The notes under the pieces are model-generated. The model was not told the DNA's origin. It saw only the letters and a program-made list of their open reading frames with translations, and ran no database searches. The position numbers were made by a program, and so were the translations under genes. A DNA stretch of 64,000 nucleotides, taken from assembly GCA_017854535.1 (NCBI GenBank), contig JAFMHL010000010.1, positions 19,728-83,727 of the forward strand, read 5' to 3'. Positions within the stretch are counted from its first letter, which is position 1; each line of letters starts with the position of its first letter. The stretch is from Nitratireductor sp. (lineage in GTDB: Bacteria > Pseudomonadota > Alphaproteobacteria > Rhizobiales > Rhizobiaceae). Positions 1 through 8,363 of the stretch are shown here, in pieces.

Positions 1-299
1 TATTCACACCAACTGAAGCTTTAGCAGCAGTTCGTGCTGGCGCTTCAGGATTGAAATTCTTTCCGGCCAGCGTCCTAGGTGCCAATGGCATCAAAGCGAT
101 AATGGCTGTGCTTCCTCCTGGTATCGTCATTGGCGCAGTTGGCGGCGTGTCAGAAAAAGACTTCGCGGAATATAAAGTCGCTGGCATTTCAGCTTTTGGC
201 TTGGGCTCTAGTCTATACAAACCAGGCGCATCCGCAGATGAAGTCCGCGCCAAAGCAAAAGCAGTCATTAAAGCCTATGACGCTGTTTTCGGTCATTAG
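1..299 (+). CDS. dgoA: 2-dehydro-3-deoxy-6-phosphogalactonate aldolase, C-terminal part
   Basis: This is the 3' end of a gene whose start lies left of the window; the frame is open from base 3. The visible ~98 residues read as a class I KDPG/KDPGal aldolase C-terminus: TPTEALAAVRAGA, then GLKFFPA (phosphate-binding strand), then GAVGGVS and GLGSSLY. The family cleaves 2-keto-3-deoxy-6-phosphogalactonate to pyruvate and glyceraldehyde-3-phosphate, the last step of the De Ley-Doudoroff galactonate route. The KDPGal rather than KDPG assignment rests on the neighbours: a sugar lactonase, GH42 beta-galactosidase and galM follow on the same strand. The lactonase starts 3 bases downstream, so they are surely cotranscribed. 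The catalytic lysine region is outside the window. Confidence 0.85.
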   Translation, partial: FTPTEALAAVRAGASGLKFFPASVLGANGIKAIMAVLPPGIVIGAVGGVSEKDFAEYKVAGISAFGLGSSLYKPGASADEVRAKAKAVIKAYDAVFGH

Positions 300-302
300 A
301 AA

Positions 303-1172
303 ATGCGGATCGAATTTATAGACGAAACAAAATGCGAACTGGGTGAAGGACCGACTTTCGATCCTCTGCAAAATAAAGCCTGGTGGTTTGATATTGTTGC
401 CAAAAAATTGTTCGAACATGATTTCAGCTTGGAGAAAACGTCTCAATCAGCCCTGCCCTTTATGGCAAGTATGTTGGCAGTTATTGATGATGAAACGCAA
501 TTAATCGCCGCTGAAAACGGACTGCATATCCGAGACGTAAAATCTGGGGACCTTACGCTTCATGCAACATTGGAGGCCGACGATTCAAGTACACGTTCTA
601 ATGATGGCCGTGTTCACGGAAGTGGGGCCTTGTGGATTGGAACCATGGGTAAAAACGCCGAGGCCGATGCCGGTGCAATTTATCATTATCACAAAGGCAA
701 GATCAGTAAACTGTTTGATGCAATAACCATACCCAATGCGATTTGTTTCTCACCCGATGCCAAAACAGGGTATTTTACCGATACAACCAAAGGCAAATTG
801 ATGAAGGTCGCGATAGATCCATCAAATGCAAAACCCATAGGCAAACCCGAAACGCTTTATGATCATCATGGCAAAAATGGTGGACTGGATGGCGCCGTAA
901 TAGATGCTGAAGGGAATCTTTGGTGTGCCCTATGGGGCGCTTCGGCTCTCATCCAGATTTCTCCTCAAGGCGAAATCATCCAAGAAATCCCTGTGTCGGT
1001 AACTCAACCCACCTGCCCTTGTTTTGTTGGAAAAAATCTTGACCAATTATTGGTTACCTCCGCTTGGCAGGGAAAGCCTAAACCTGCTGATACAAAAGGC
1101 GACAGCGGCAAAACACTGCTGATTACATTGCCTGTTCGCGGTAAAGCAGAACCCAGAGTCATAATCGAATGA
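303..1172 (+). CDS. SMP-30/gluconolactonase-family sugar lactonase
   Basis: A 289-residue six-bladed propeller lactonase of the SMP-30/GNL/LRE family, which is the usual length. Metal-ligand signatures are visible: E15 in CELGEGP, Asn in TRSNDGRVH, and Asp in GGLDGAVIDAEGNLWCALWG. These enzymes hydrolyse aldonolactones. Between dgoA and a beta-galactosidase the likely substrate is D-galactono-1,4-lactone, although L-arabinonolactone or gluconolactone cannot be excluded. It starts 3 bases after dgoA, and its stop overlaps the next gene by ATGA, so translation is probably coupled. It is cytoplasmic, with no signal peptide. Confidence 0.85.
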   Translation: MRIEFIDETKCELGEGPTFDPLQNKAWWFDIVAKKLFEHDFSLEKTSQSALPFMASMLAVIDDETQLIAAENGLHIRDVKSGDLTLHATLEADDSSTRSNDGRVHGSGALWIGTMGKNAEADAGAIYHYHKGKISKLFDAITIPNAICFSPDAKTGYFTDTTKGKLMKVAIDPSNAKPIGKPETLYDHHGKNGGLDGAVIDAEGNLWCALWGASALIQISPQGEIIQEIPVSVTQPTCPCFVGKNLDQLLVTSAWQGKPKPADTKGDSGKTLLITLPVRGKAEPRVIIE

Positions 1173-3136
1173 ATAACAGTAGCATCACAAAAACACTCGG
1201 CGTTTGCTATTATCCCGAACACTGGCCTGAGGAAGACTGGAAAGACGATGCAGGCAAGATGGTCGAGCTTGGCATTACCTATGTTCGTATTGGTGAGTTC
1301 GCCTGGTCGCGCCTAGAGCCCAAACGCGGCACCTATAAATTTGATTGGCTAAAACGTGCGATCGACATTTTGCATGAGGCAGGTCTGAAAGTCGTATTGG
1401 GTACACCTACCGCTACCCCACCAAGATGGCTAGTCGACGAAATGCCCGATATGTTGCCCGTCAACAAAGACGGTAATATACGTAACTTTGGCTCTCGGCG
1501 ACACTACACCTTTTCCCATGGCGGCTACCGGGTTGAATGCGCGCGCATCGTGACAGCCTTGGCAAACAAATTTGGTTCGCATCCAGGAATCGCTGCTTGG
1601 CAAACAGACAATGAGTTTGACTGTCACGACACAACGCTCTCATTTTCACCAGTCGATCTAGCTGCCTTTCAAAACTGGTTAGGCCAAAAGTATCAATCTC
1701 CGGACGCGTTAAACAGAGCCTGGGGCAATGTGTTTTGGTCTATGGAAATCGATGACTTTTCACAAATCATGTTGCCAAATCAAACCGTTACAGAGGCCAA
1801 TCCAGCCCATTGGATGGACTATCGCAGCTTTGCCTCGGACATGGTTGCCGAATTCAACAAACTGCAAACCGATATACTACGCAAGCTATCTCCAGATCGC
1901 GACATCATACATAATTTCATGGGCAGAACCCTTGCCTTTGATCATTTCAAAGTTGGCGCTGATCTAGATATATCTTCTTGGGACTCATACCCGCTCGGTT
2001 TTCTGGAAGATCGCTCTGATCGGTCAGAAGATTTCAAACGGGAATATTCACGGGCTGGCGATCCGGACTTTCAAGCATTCCACCACGATCTATATCGAGC
2101 AACCTCCAATGGCCGCTGGTGGGTGATGGAACAACAGCCCGGTCCAGTAAATTGGGCTCCTCATAATCCGGCACCACGAGATGGAATGGTTCGCCTGTGG
2201 GCCCTTGAAGCCTTTGCCCATGGAGCAGAAACGGTAAGCTATTTCCGCTGGCGTCAGGCTCCGTTCGCTCAAGAACAAATGCATTCTGGCTTGCTGCGTT
2301 CAAACAGCGAAGAGGCTGAAGGCTATGGCGAAGCAAGCGCGGTTGCCGAAGACATGAAGAAAATAGATTTTGGCAAACTTGATGATGCGCCAGTTGCCAT
2401 CATCTTTGATTATGCTTCCAGCTGGGCTTGGCAAACACAACCACAAGGGCGCGAATTCGATTACTTCCGATTGGTTTTCGACTTCTACAAAGGGCTTCGA
2501 GCAAAGGGGCTGACCGTTGATTTTTTACCATCAAATACAGATGACTTGTCCCCATATTCTTTGGTTTTAATCCCCGGCCTATTCACTTTTGAAAATGAAC
2601 TGAAAGCAGCCCTTGCCAAATTCACGGGCCAAGTATTGATTGGGCCACGTTCGGGTTCAAAGACCGCTAGTTTTTCAATCCCAGATGCGCTGCCGCCAGA
2701 TTTGGGTAACACATTGCTGGACATGAAAATTACCCGTGTTGAAAGCCTAAGGAGCGATTGTCTAATTCGAGTTGGTTCAGGCAGCTTTAAGTACTGGCGC
2801 GAATTTGCATCGGTAGGGAAAGACGCAAAAGTCAGCCTTTCCGGCGATGATGGTCAACCCGCTTTGATTACACAACAAAACTACTCTTATCTCTGCGGTT
2901 GGCCAGATGAGGTTCTTCTGGACGAAGTCTTGGAAGGCCTTTGCAAAAAAGCAAAACTATCAACCATTGATCTACCAGAGGGGCTTCGGATCGTAAGCAA
3001 TCACGGGAAGCACTTTGTGTTCAATTACAGCAATCAGACCCATGACTTTTCCAAAACCGTAAAAGGAACTCTGATATATGGTGATGAACGGATTTTCCCG
3101 TCAGGCTTTGCAATTGTGGATGCTTCTGCCATATGA
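1169..3136 (+). CDS. Beta-galactosidase, glycoside hydrolase family 42
   Basis: A 655-residue GH42 enzyme, full length for the family. The N-terminus has the typical GVCYYPEHWPEEDW barrel entry. The acid/base Glu is E149 in WQTDNEF and the nucleophile is E321 in WWVMEQQPG. A trimerisation-like domain and a small C-terminal beta domain follow. There is no signal peptide, so it acts on imported galactosides (lactose, galacto-oligosaccharides, plant or algal galactosides), releasing galactose for the mutarotase and lactonase encoded beside it. It overlaps both neighbours by ATGA. No transporter or regulator for the sugar is in the window; they probably lie to the left. Confidence 0.92.
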   Translation: MNNSSITKTLGVCYYPEHWPEEDWKDDAGKMVELGITYVRIGEFAWSRLEPKRGTYKFDWLKRAIDILHEAGLKVVLGTPTATPPRWLVDEMPDMLPVNKDGNIRNFGSRRHYTFSHGGYRVECARIVTALANKFGSHPGIAAWQTDNEFDCHDTTLSFSPVDLAAFQNWLGQKYQSPDALNRAWGNVFWSMEIDDFSQIMLPNQTVTEANPAHWMDYRSFASDMVAEFNKLQTDILRKLSPDRDIIHNFMGRTLAFDHFKVGADLDISSWDSYPLGFLEDRSDRSEDFKREYSRAGDPDFQAFHHDLYRATSNGRWWVMEQQPGPVNWAPHNPAPRDGMVRLWALEAFAHGAETVSYFRWRQAPFAQEQMHSGLLRSNSEEAEGYGEASAVAEDMKKIDFGKLDDAPVAIIFDYASSWAWQTQPQGREFDYFRLVFDFYKGLRAKGLTVDFLPSNTDDLSPYSLVLIPGLFTFENELKAALAKFTGQVLIGPRSGSKTASFSIPDALPPDLGNTLLDMKITRVESLRSDCLIRVGSGSFKYWREFASVGKDAKVSLSGDDGQPALITQQNYSYLCGWPDEVLLDEVLEGLCKKAKLSTIDLPEGLRIVSNHGKHFVFNYSNQTHDFSKTVKGTLIYGDERIFPSGFAIVDASAI

Positions 3137-4143
3137 GCGGTATCATCCAACATTTCGGAAATATGTCCGATGGCGGCACTGTCTTACGTATCTCCCTTTC
3201 CAAAGATGGTCTCCACGCAAAAATCATTACCTACGGCGCAAGCCTTCAGGGTTTGCAATTGGATGGTCACGACGCCTCCTTGGTATTGGGCTTTCCAGAA
3301 TTCACTCCCTATCTCGACTATCCCTATTTCGGACCATTCGTGGGACGGGTAGCGAACCGTATCGCAGAAGCAAGGTTTCAAATTGGCGAAGAGGTTTTCC
3401 AAACAGACAGAAATGAACGCAATCAGCAAACCCTGCATGGCGGTGCGCATGGCATTAGTTCGAAAAACTGGCAGATTGTTCATTACGACCAAACAAGCGT
3501 AACGCTGAAAACAACTGACCTTGAGTCTGAAACAGGCTTTCCCGGCGATTGCGAAATTTCAGCGACCTATCGATTGCTGAGCGACCAAGTATTGGAATTG
3601 GAAGTAACCGCCACAAGCACCAAAACAACAGTCTGCAACATTGCCCATCACAGCTATTTCAATTTGAATGGCACAGGCACAATCCTTGATCATCAAATGC
3701 AAATATTCTCGGATCATTATTTGCCCGTTGATGAAAACCAGATACCAACAGGGGAAATAAAATCTTTGGAAGGAACGCCTTTCGACTTTCGCACATTGAA
3801 GATTATCGAGCCCCAAATAGCAGCCGAGCTTGATCACAATTTTTGCCTAAATTCCTTTGATAAAAAAATGCATCCTGCGGTAAATATTATAAGCGCTAAG
3901 AGCGGTATTCAGATGGAGATATCAACGAGCGAAACCGGCCTTCAAGTCTATGCCGGAAAACACTTAGACACATCAGTTCCCGGAACAAACGGCGATAATT
4001 TTAGCGCCTATAGCGGCATTGCTTTGGAACCCCAAGCTTGGCCCGATGCTCCTAACCAACCTAATTTTCCGTCGATCTTATTGAGGGCAGGCCAGACATA
4101 TTACCAGAAGTCCCAATTCAAATTTTCCAAGAACGCAAACTAA
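3133..4143 (+). CDS. galM: Aldose 1-epimerase (galactose mutarotase)
   Basis: A 336-residue GalM-type mutarotase interconverting beta- and alpha-galactose. Catalytic features are present: H102 in TLHGGAHG, H173 in AHHSYFNLNG (general acid), D234 in LDHNF, and E299 in ALEPQAWPDA (general base). Galactose freed by the GH42 enzyme is the obvious substrate. It is the last gene of the galactoside operon. Its TAA stop (4141-4143) shares bases with the TAG stop of the convergent paaE gene in a four-base CTAA, so no room for a terminator exists between the operons. Confidence 0.93.
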   Translation: MSGIIQHFGNMSDGGTVLRISLSKDGLHAKIITYGASLQGLQLDGHDASLVLGFPEFTPYLDYPYFGPFVGRVANRIAEARFQIGEEVFQTDRNERNQQTLHGGAHGISSKNWQIVHYDQTSVTLKTTDLESETGFPGDCEISATYRLLSDQVLELEVTATSTKTTVCNIAHHSYFNLNGTGTILDHQMQIFSDHYLPVDENQIPTGEIKSLEGTPFDFRTLKIIEPQIAAELDHNFCLNSFDKKMHPAVNIISAKSGIQMEISTSETGLQVYAGKHLDTSVPGTNGDNFSAYSGIALEPQAWPDAPNQPNFPSILLRAGQTYYQKSQFKFSKNAN

Positions 4144-5216
4144 GTTGCATCAAAGTCCAGCACCAACTTGGATGTTTTCGGACGCGCCTGGCAAGCCAAT
4201 ATGAAGCCTGCATCCAACTCCCAGGATTCAAGCGAATAATTGACATCCATCTCCGCTTCTCCTTCTGCAACATGGCAACGACAGGTACAGCACATTCCGC
4301 CAGCACATGAAAACGGTAACTCGACCCCTGCTTCATGAGCAGCCCCCAAGACCGTGGCCGTCTTACCATCCATTTTGAAGGTCCGGCTCGTACCGTCAAG
4401 AATTGTTATAACCTCAATGTCACCTGCTGCCTGCTCTTGCTTTAGCGCACGTTTTTCAACTGATAGTCCTACGCCATCGGCAGGTGTGAACAATTCAAAA
4501 TGAATGTGATCTTTTTCGGCGCCCATTTCGACAAGGCCAGCACTGCAGGTTTCAATCATTTCCTGCGGCCCGCAAAGATAAATCCCGTGATAAGTCCTAG
4601 GTTCGATGACACCGCGTTCATGCATTAATCTTAATTTATCCAACCCAATGCGCCCATTGGCAAGATCCACGTCTTGGTTCTCTCTCGAAAGCACATGGAC
4701 CAATGAAAGACGCTGCATGAATTGATCTTTCAATTCTTCCAGCTCTTCGCGAAACATAATGGAAGCAGTTGTTTTGTTTCCATAAATGAGGGTTATTTGA
4801 CTTTCAGCTTCGCCCTCAAGAACCGATTTGGCTATGGATAAAATTGGCGTAATCCCGGAACCAGCTGCAATGAGCAGATAATTATGCTTCCCGCCAATAT
4901 CAGCCACAAATCTGCCTTGCGGCGGCATCACGGATACCGTGTCCCCTTGCTTCAAAGTTTGAGCATAAGAAGAGAATTTTCCATCTTCAAGAACACGAAT
5001 TCCCACGCGCCGTTCATGCGCTCCCAAAGCCGAACATATGGAATAGGAGCGCCGAATATCTTCACCATTTACATCCGCACGCAGCGTCAAATATTGACCG
5101 GGAACAAAAGCAAAAACGCCTTCGAGTTCCTTTGGAATATCAAAGCCCAAAGCAATGCCATCAATGCCTTGGCTCTCCACAGAAGCTATTGTCAGATCAT
5201 AAAATTGCAACGCCAT
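4140..5216 (-). CDS. paaE: Phenylacetyl-CoA 1,2-epoxidase reductase subunit PaaE
   Basis: A 358-residue NAD(P)H reductase that passes electrons to the PaaA diiron centre. The FAD domain has RSYS at 56-59, the nucleotide domain GSGITP at 119-124, and a C-terminal plant-type 2Fe-2S domain has C304, C309, C312 and C342. The frame stays open upstream to 5537, but that extension lies inside paaD in another frame and is not protein-like. The ATG at 5216 has a GAGGG Shine-Dalgarno just upstream. It is the last gene of the paaABCDE operon, starting 10 bases after paaD stops, and overlaps the galM stop by four bases. Confidence 0.95.
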   Translation of the reverse strand: MALQFYDLTIASVESQGIDGIALGFDIPKELEGVFAFVPGQYLTLRADVNGEDIRRSYSICSALGAHERRVGIRVLEDGKFSSYAQTLKQGDTVSVMPPQGRFVADIGGKHNYLLIAAGSGITPILSIAKSVLEGEAESQITLIYGNKTTASIMFREELEELKDQFMQRLSLVHVLSRENQDVDLANGRIGLDKLRLMHERGVIEPRTYHGIYLCGPQEMIETCSAGLVEMGAEKDHIHFELFTPADGVGLSVEKRALKQEQAAGDIEVITILDGTSRTFKMDGKTATVLGAAHEAGVELPFSCAGGMCCTCRCHVAEGEAEMDVNYSLESWELDAGFILACQARPKTSKLVLDFDAT

Positions 5217-5226
5217 CTGGCCCTCG

Positions 5227-5745
5227 TTAAATACACTTGAAATAGTCGAATGGTTCGCGGCAATTGATACAGCGATAAAGCGCTTTGCAGGCCGTTGAAC
5301 CAAATTCAGAAACCCGTTCTGTTTCTTCACTCCCACATTGGGGACAAGCAACGACCGTTTCCCCAAACAGGGCCATTTTGGAATTACCACCTTTAACTGG
5401 TGGGGCAATGCCATATTCAAGAAGCTTTTTCCGCCCTTCAGCCGTGATCCAGTCTGTGGTCCAAGCAGGCGAGATAACGCGCTCGATCTTCGGCTCAAAC
5501 CCAGCATCACGAAGCGCTGCTTCCACAGCCAGTTCAATGGCCAGAACAGCAGGGCAGCCAGAATAGGTCGGCGTTATCTTGGCAACGGCATTTCCCGATA
5601 CATCAATCTCAACGCTTCTTAGGATGCCCAGATCAGCAACCGTCAAAACAGGGATTTCAGGATCAGGAACTTTAGCAGCAGCTTCATAGGCCAGACGTTG
5701 CAACCGCATTGCATCCAGATCCATCGAAACATCGCCATACGCCAT
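5227..5745 (-). CDS. paaD: Phenylacetyl-CoA epoxidase assembly subunit PaaD
   Basis: A 172-residue PaaD (PaaJ) protein with an N-terminal MIP18/DUF59-type domain (VPDPEIPVLTVADLGILR, then PTYSGCPA). The C-terminal zinc/iron ribbon is CPQCGS...CINC, ending in DYFKC. It is required for a functional PaaABCE complex, probably through iron-sulfur cluster maturation of PaaE. All family cysteines appear intact. It lies 5 bases after paaC and 10 bases before paaE in the paaABCDE operon. Confidence 0.94.
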   Translation of the reverse strand: MAYGDVSMDLDAMRLQRLAYEAAAKVPDPEIPVLTVADLGILRSVEIDVSGNAVAKITPTYSGCPAVLAIELAVEAALRDAGFEPKIERVISPAWTTDWITAEGRKKLLEYGIAPPVKGGNSKMALFGETVVACPQCGSEETERVSEFGSTACKALYRCINCREPFDYFKCI

Positions 5746-5750
5746 TTCTC

Positions 5751-6518
5751 TTACCAGACCATATCGGGATAGACCCGCTGCATATATTGTAAATCTGCCA
5801 ATAAAAAGCCCATCGCCTCAGAATGCTCTCCTTTGCGCCCACCTCTTTGGTGGCCGTCCAACATCGACACGTCTTGAAGCATGGCTTCTTTAAATACTCT
5901 CGAAACAACAGCTTGCCACGGCTCCGCCAGTTTCGAAGGATCAACCAGTATTCCCTCTGATACTGCAGGATAAACACCAACGCCTGCATCAAACATCTCT
6001 GCACAATAAGGCGTCAACTCTTCAACGGCATCCGCCATCCGCTCTGCGCTTTCATCTGTTCCATCGCCCAATCGGATCACCCATTCAGCAGAATGGCGTA
6101 CGTGATAGCGGGTTTCTTTCAATGCTTTCGCTGCAACAGCTGCAAGGGTTGCATCTTTAGATGTGACCATTTCCTGCCAATACAATTCCATAAAGCTGGC
6201 AAACAAAAACAAACGCAGGACCGTATGGGCAAAGTCCCCATTTTCCCGTTCAACAAGCAGAAGATTTTTGTATTCTTTTTCTAAGCGTAAATATGCAAGC
6301 TGGTCTTCATCACGCCCTTTGCCTTCAAGCTCCCCAGCATAGGTGTATAAAACCCGCGCTTGCCCAAGCAAATCGAGTGCAATGTTCGGCAACGCCAAAT
6401 CTTCTTCCAGCATGGGTGCATGACCGCACCACTCAGACAAACGGTGGGCCAACACAAGATGATCATCCGCAATCGCCAATACAGCACTAAACAGCTGATT
6501 GTTATCTACGCCCGCCAT
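5751..6518 (-). CDS. paaC: Phenylacetyl-CoA epoxidase subunit PaaC
   Basis: A 255-residue ferritin-like helical structural subunit that pairs with PaaA in the ring-1,2-epoxidase. Family hallmarks include DDHLVLAHRLSEWCGHAP, a LALPNIALDLLGQARVLY segment and YHVRHSAEWVIRLGDGT. PaaC subunits lack a full set of diiron ligands and serve as scaffold. The ATG overlaps the paaB TAA stop by one base (TAATG), which implies translational coupling. Length is normal. Confidence 0.94.
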   Translation of the reverse strand: MAGVDNNQLFSAVLAIADDHLVLAHRLSEWCGHAPMLEEDLALPNIALDLLGQARVLYTYAGELEGKGRDEDQLAYLRLEKEYKNLLLVERENGDFAHTVLRLFLFASFMELYWQEMVTSKDATLAAVAAKALKETRYHVRHSAEWVIRLGDGTDESAERMADAVEELTPYCAEMFDAGVGVYPAVSEGILVDPSKLAEPWQAVVSRVFKEAMLQDVSMLDGHQRGGRKGEHSEAMGFLLADLQYMQRVYPDMVW

Positions 6519-6805
6519 TACATATGCCCAACATCGTCAGGAATTTTATAAAATGTCGGATGACGGTAAATTTTGTCTGCAGTTGGCTCGAACAATTCTT
6601 CTTTGTCCTGCGGGTCCGACGCGATGATATCAGAAGAGCGCACAACCCAGATCGACTGTCCCTCGCCGCGCCGTGTATAAACATCGCGCGCCGCCTGAAG
6701 AGCCATCACCTCGTCAGCTGCATGCAACGAACCACAATGCTTATGAGATAGACCGTTACGAGGGCGGATGAATACTTCCCAAAGAGGGATTTCGTTCTTT
6801 GCCAT
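6518..6805 (-). CDS. paaB: Phenylacetyl-CoA epoxidase subunit PaaB
   Basis: A 95-residue PaaB subunit that bridges PaaAC heterodimers in the multicomponent monooxygenase. It begins MAKNEIPLWEVFIRPR and contains HKHCGSLHAADEVMALQAARD and YTRRGEG, all characteristic of the family. A longer frame reaches 6898, but it lies within paaA. The ATG at 6805 starts 4 bases after the paaA stop and gives the standard family length. Confidence 0.95.
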   Translation of the reverse strand: MAKNEIPLWEVFIRPRNGLSHKHCGSLHAADEVMALQAARDVYTRRGEGQSIWVVRSSDIIASDPQDKEELFEPTADKIYRHPTFYKIPDDVGHM

Positions 6806-6809
6806 CTTC

Positions 6810-7817
6810 TTACTCCGCTGCCTGTTTTGAAGCCGCAAGACGATCTGCACGTTTGGCAGCATGGGCAAGCGCTGCTTCCCGCACCCAGGCGCCGTCATTC
6901 CAGGCTTTCTTACGGGCCTTGATGCGATCTCTATTCATAGGGCCCTGCCCTTTTACAACCCGCCAGAATTCATCCCAGTCGATCGGTCCAAAATCATAGC
7001 CACCCTTGCCATCAAACTTTTCAGCATTCCATTTCAAATCTGGATCAGGAAGACTTAGCCCAATGAACTCGGCTTGTGGAACGGTGGCATCAACGAATTT
7101 CTGACGAAGCTCGTCATTGGTAAAGCGTTTGATTTTCCAACGCATGGACTGATCACCATGCTGGCTCTCGCTGTCATGGGGGCCAAACATCATCAAAGAC
7201 GGCCACCACCAACGGTTAAGCGCATCCTGGGCCATTTGCTTTTGTTCCGGCCTGCCATTGGCAAGGGTCATCATGATTTCATAGCCCTGGCGCTGATGAA
7301 AACTTTCTTCCTTGCAGACCCTGATCATCGCGCGCGCATATGGCCCGTAAGAGCAGCGGCAAAGGGGAATTTGGTTCATGATAGCAGCGCCATCTACCAG
7401 CCAACCGATTGCGCCCATATCAGCCCATGTAGGCGTTGGATAATTGAAGATCGAAGAATATTTAGCTTTGCCTGAAAGCAGTTCCTCGGTCATCTGCTCG
7501 CGGGAAACGCCAAGCGTTTCTGCTGCTGAATAAAGATAAAGACCGTGACCGCCTTCATCCTGAACCTTGGCCAAAAGCGCAGCCTTTCTGCGCAGGCTTG
7601 GCGCACGTGTAATCCAATTACCCTCTGGCAACATGCCCACTATTTCAGAATGCGCATGCTGACCAATTTGCCGGGTTAAGGTCTTGCGATACCCTTCCGG
7701 CATAGGATCATTGGGCTCGATTTTCTCTTCAGCATCAATCCGTTTTTGAAACGCGGCAAGAAAAGCCTCATTTTCGTCCGTGCTGGCATCTGCGCCAATT
7801 AGGCCCTGACTATACAT
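6810..7817 (-). CDS. paaA: Phenylacetyl-CoA 1,2-epoxidase catalytic subunit PaaA
   Basis: A 335-residue catalytic diiron subunit that epoxidises the ring of phenylacetyl-CoA. Candidate iron ligands sit in HAHSEIVG (E58), [12 protein letters not shown] (E88, H91) and [13 protein letters not shown] (E171, H174). The start has a strong GGGAGG Shine-Dalgarno. It is the first gene of paaABCDE. A perfect 13-base inverted repeat sits about 40 bases upstream of the start and is the likely PaaX operator controlling both this operon and the divergent thioesterase gene. Confidence 0.96.
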   Translation of the reverse strand: MYSQGLIGADASTDENEAFLAAFQKRIDAEEKIEPNDPMPEGYRKTLTRQIGQHAHSEIVGMLPEGNWITRAPSLRRKAALLAKVQDEGGHGLYLYSAAETLGVSREQMTEELLSGKAKYSSIFNYPTPTWADMGAIGWLVDGAAIMNQIPLCRCSYGPYARAMIRVCKEESFHQRQGYEIMMTLANGRPEQKQMAQDALNRWWWPSLMMFGPHDSESQHGDQSMRWKIKRFTNDELRQKFVDATVPQAEFIGLSLPDPDLKWNAEKFDGKGGYDFGPIDWDEFWRVVKGQGPMNRDRIKARKKAWNDGAWVREAALAHAAKRADRLAASKQAAE

Positions 7818-7857
7818 TCGTTGCCTCCCGGGTAATATAAACGATGCTGCACACTAT

Positions 7858-7897
7858 CATGTTACAAAATTTTGAACAATATTAATTTTGTAACATG
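7858..7897. promoter_or_regulatory. Perfect inverted repeat, probable PaaX operator
   Basis: Left arm CATGTTACAAAAT (7858-7870) and right arm ATTTTGTAACATG (7885-7897) are exact reverse complements, separated by 14 AT-rich bases. It lies between the divergent paaA and thioesterase genes. A degenerate copy occurs in the other divergent promoter of the cluster (11317-11351). The only regulator encoded in the cluster is PaaX, so it is the natural candidate; binding is inferred, not shown. Confidence 0.7.
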
Positions 7898-7916
7898 TCA
7901 CATAAGGAAATTCGTC

Positions 7917-8363
7917 ATGCCTGCCGTCTTTGGAAAACAGGAAGCTCATTTGCTGCTTGAAAACGTTTTTGCGCCTTGGGTTCAAGATTTGGGTCTTGAA
8001 ATTGGAGACGTGTCTGAAAATCAGTGTGATTTTATCCTTCCAGCTGGCGAAAAACTGGTTCGCCAAGCAGGTGTAAACTCGGAAAATGCAGGAAAGCCAA
8101 TCGTTTGCGGCCAGGCATTGGCAGCAGCTGCAGATACCGCGTCAGTATTGGGCCTAGCATTAATCAATGGCAATATTCGGCCCAACACCACAACCGATTT
8201 CTCAATTCGCTTTCTTCGCCCAATTTTTGAAGGGAATGTGAAAATCGTGGTGAGACCATTATCCAATGGCAAGCGAATGGCAGTCACTGAAGTCCATTTT
8301 TACAGCGAAGGCGGCACAAAGCCCGGTGCTCATGCCACTTGCACCTTTGCATTTCTGGACTAA
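7917..8363 (+). CDS. PaaI-like hotdog thioesterase in the paa cluster
   Basis: A 148-residue single-hotdog-fold protein of the PaaI/acyl-CoA thioesterase type, divergent from paaA. The start at 7917 (MPAVFGKQEAH) has AAGGAA seven bases upstream; a longer frame to 7872 would run into the operator. The usual HGG active-site tripeptide is replaced by VCGQ (63-66), while the helix Asp (D73 in ADTAS) is kept. It may hydrolyse stalled CoA intermediates of the pathway or may have altered chemistry. Its TAA overlaps the convergent paaX TAG by four bases. Confidence 0.8.
   Translation: MPAVFGKQEAHLLLENVFAPWVQDLGLEIGDVSENQCDFILPAGEKLVRQAGVNSENAGKPIVCGQALAAAADTASVLGLALINGNIRPNTTTDFSIRFLRPIFEGNVKIVVRPLSNGKRMAVTEVHFYSEGGTKPGAHATCTFAFLD

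Noticed and set aside
5217..5537. 107-residue N-terminal extension of the paaE frame
   Set aside because: It lies antiparallel-free within paaD coding on the same strand in another frame, is not protein-like, and the ATG at 5216 has its own Shine-Dalgarno and family-standard length.
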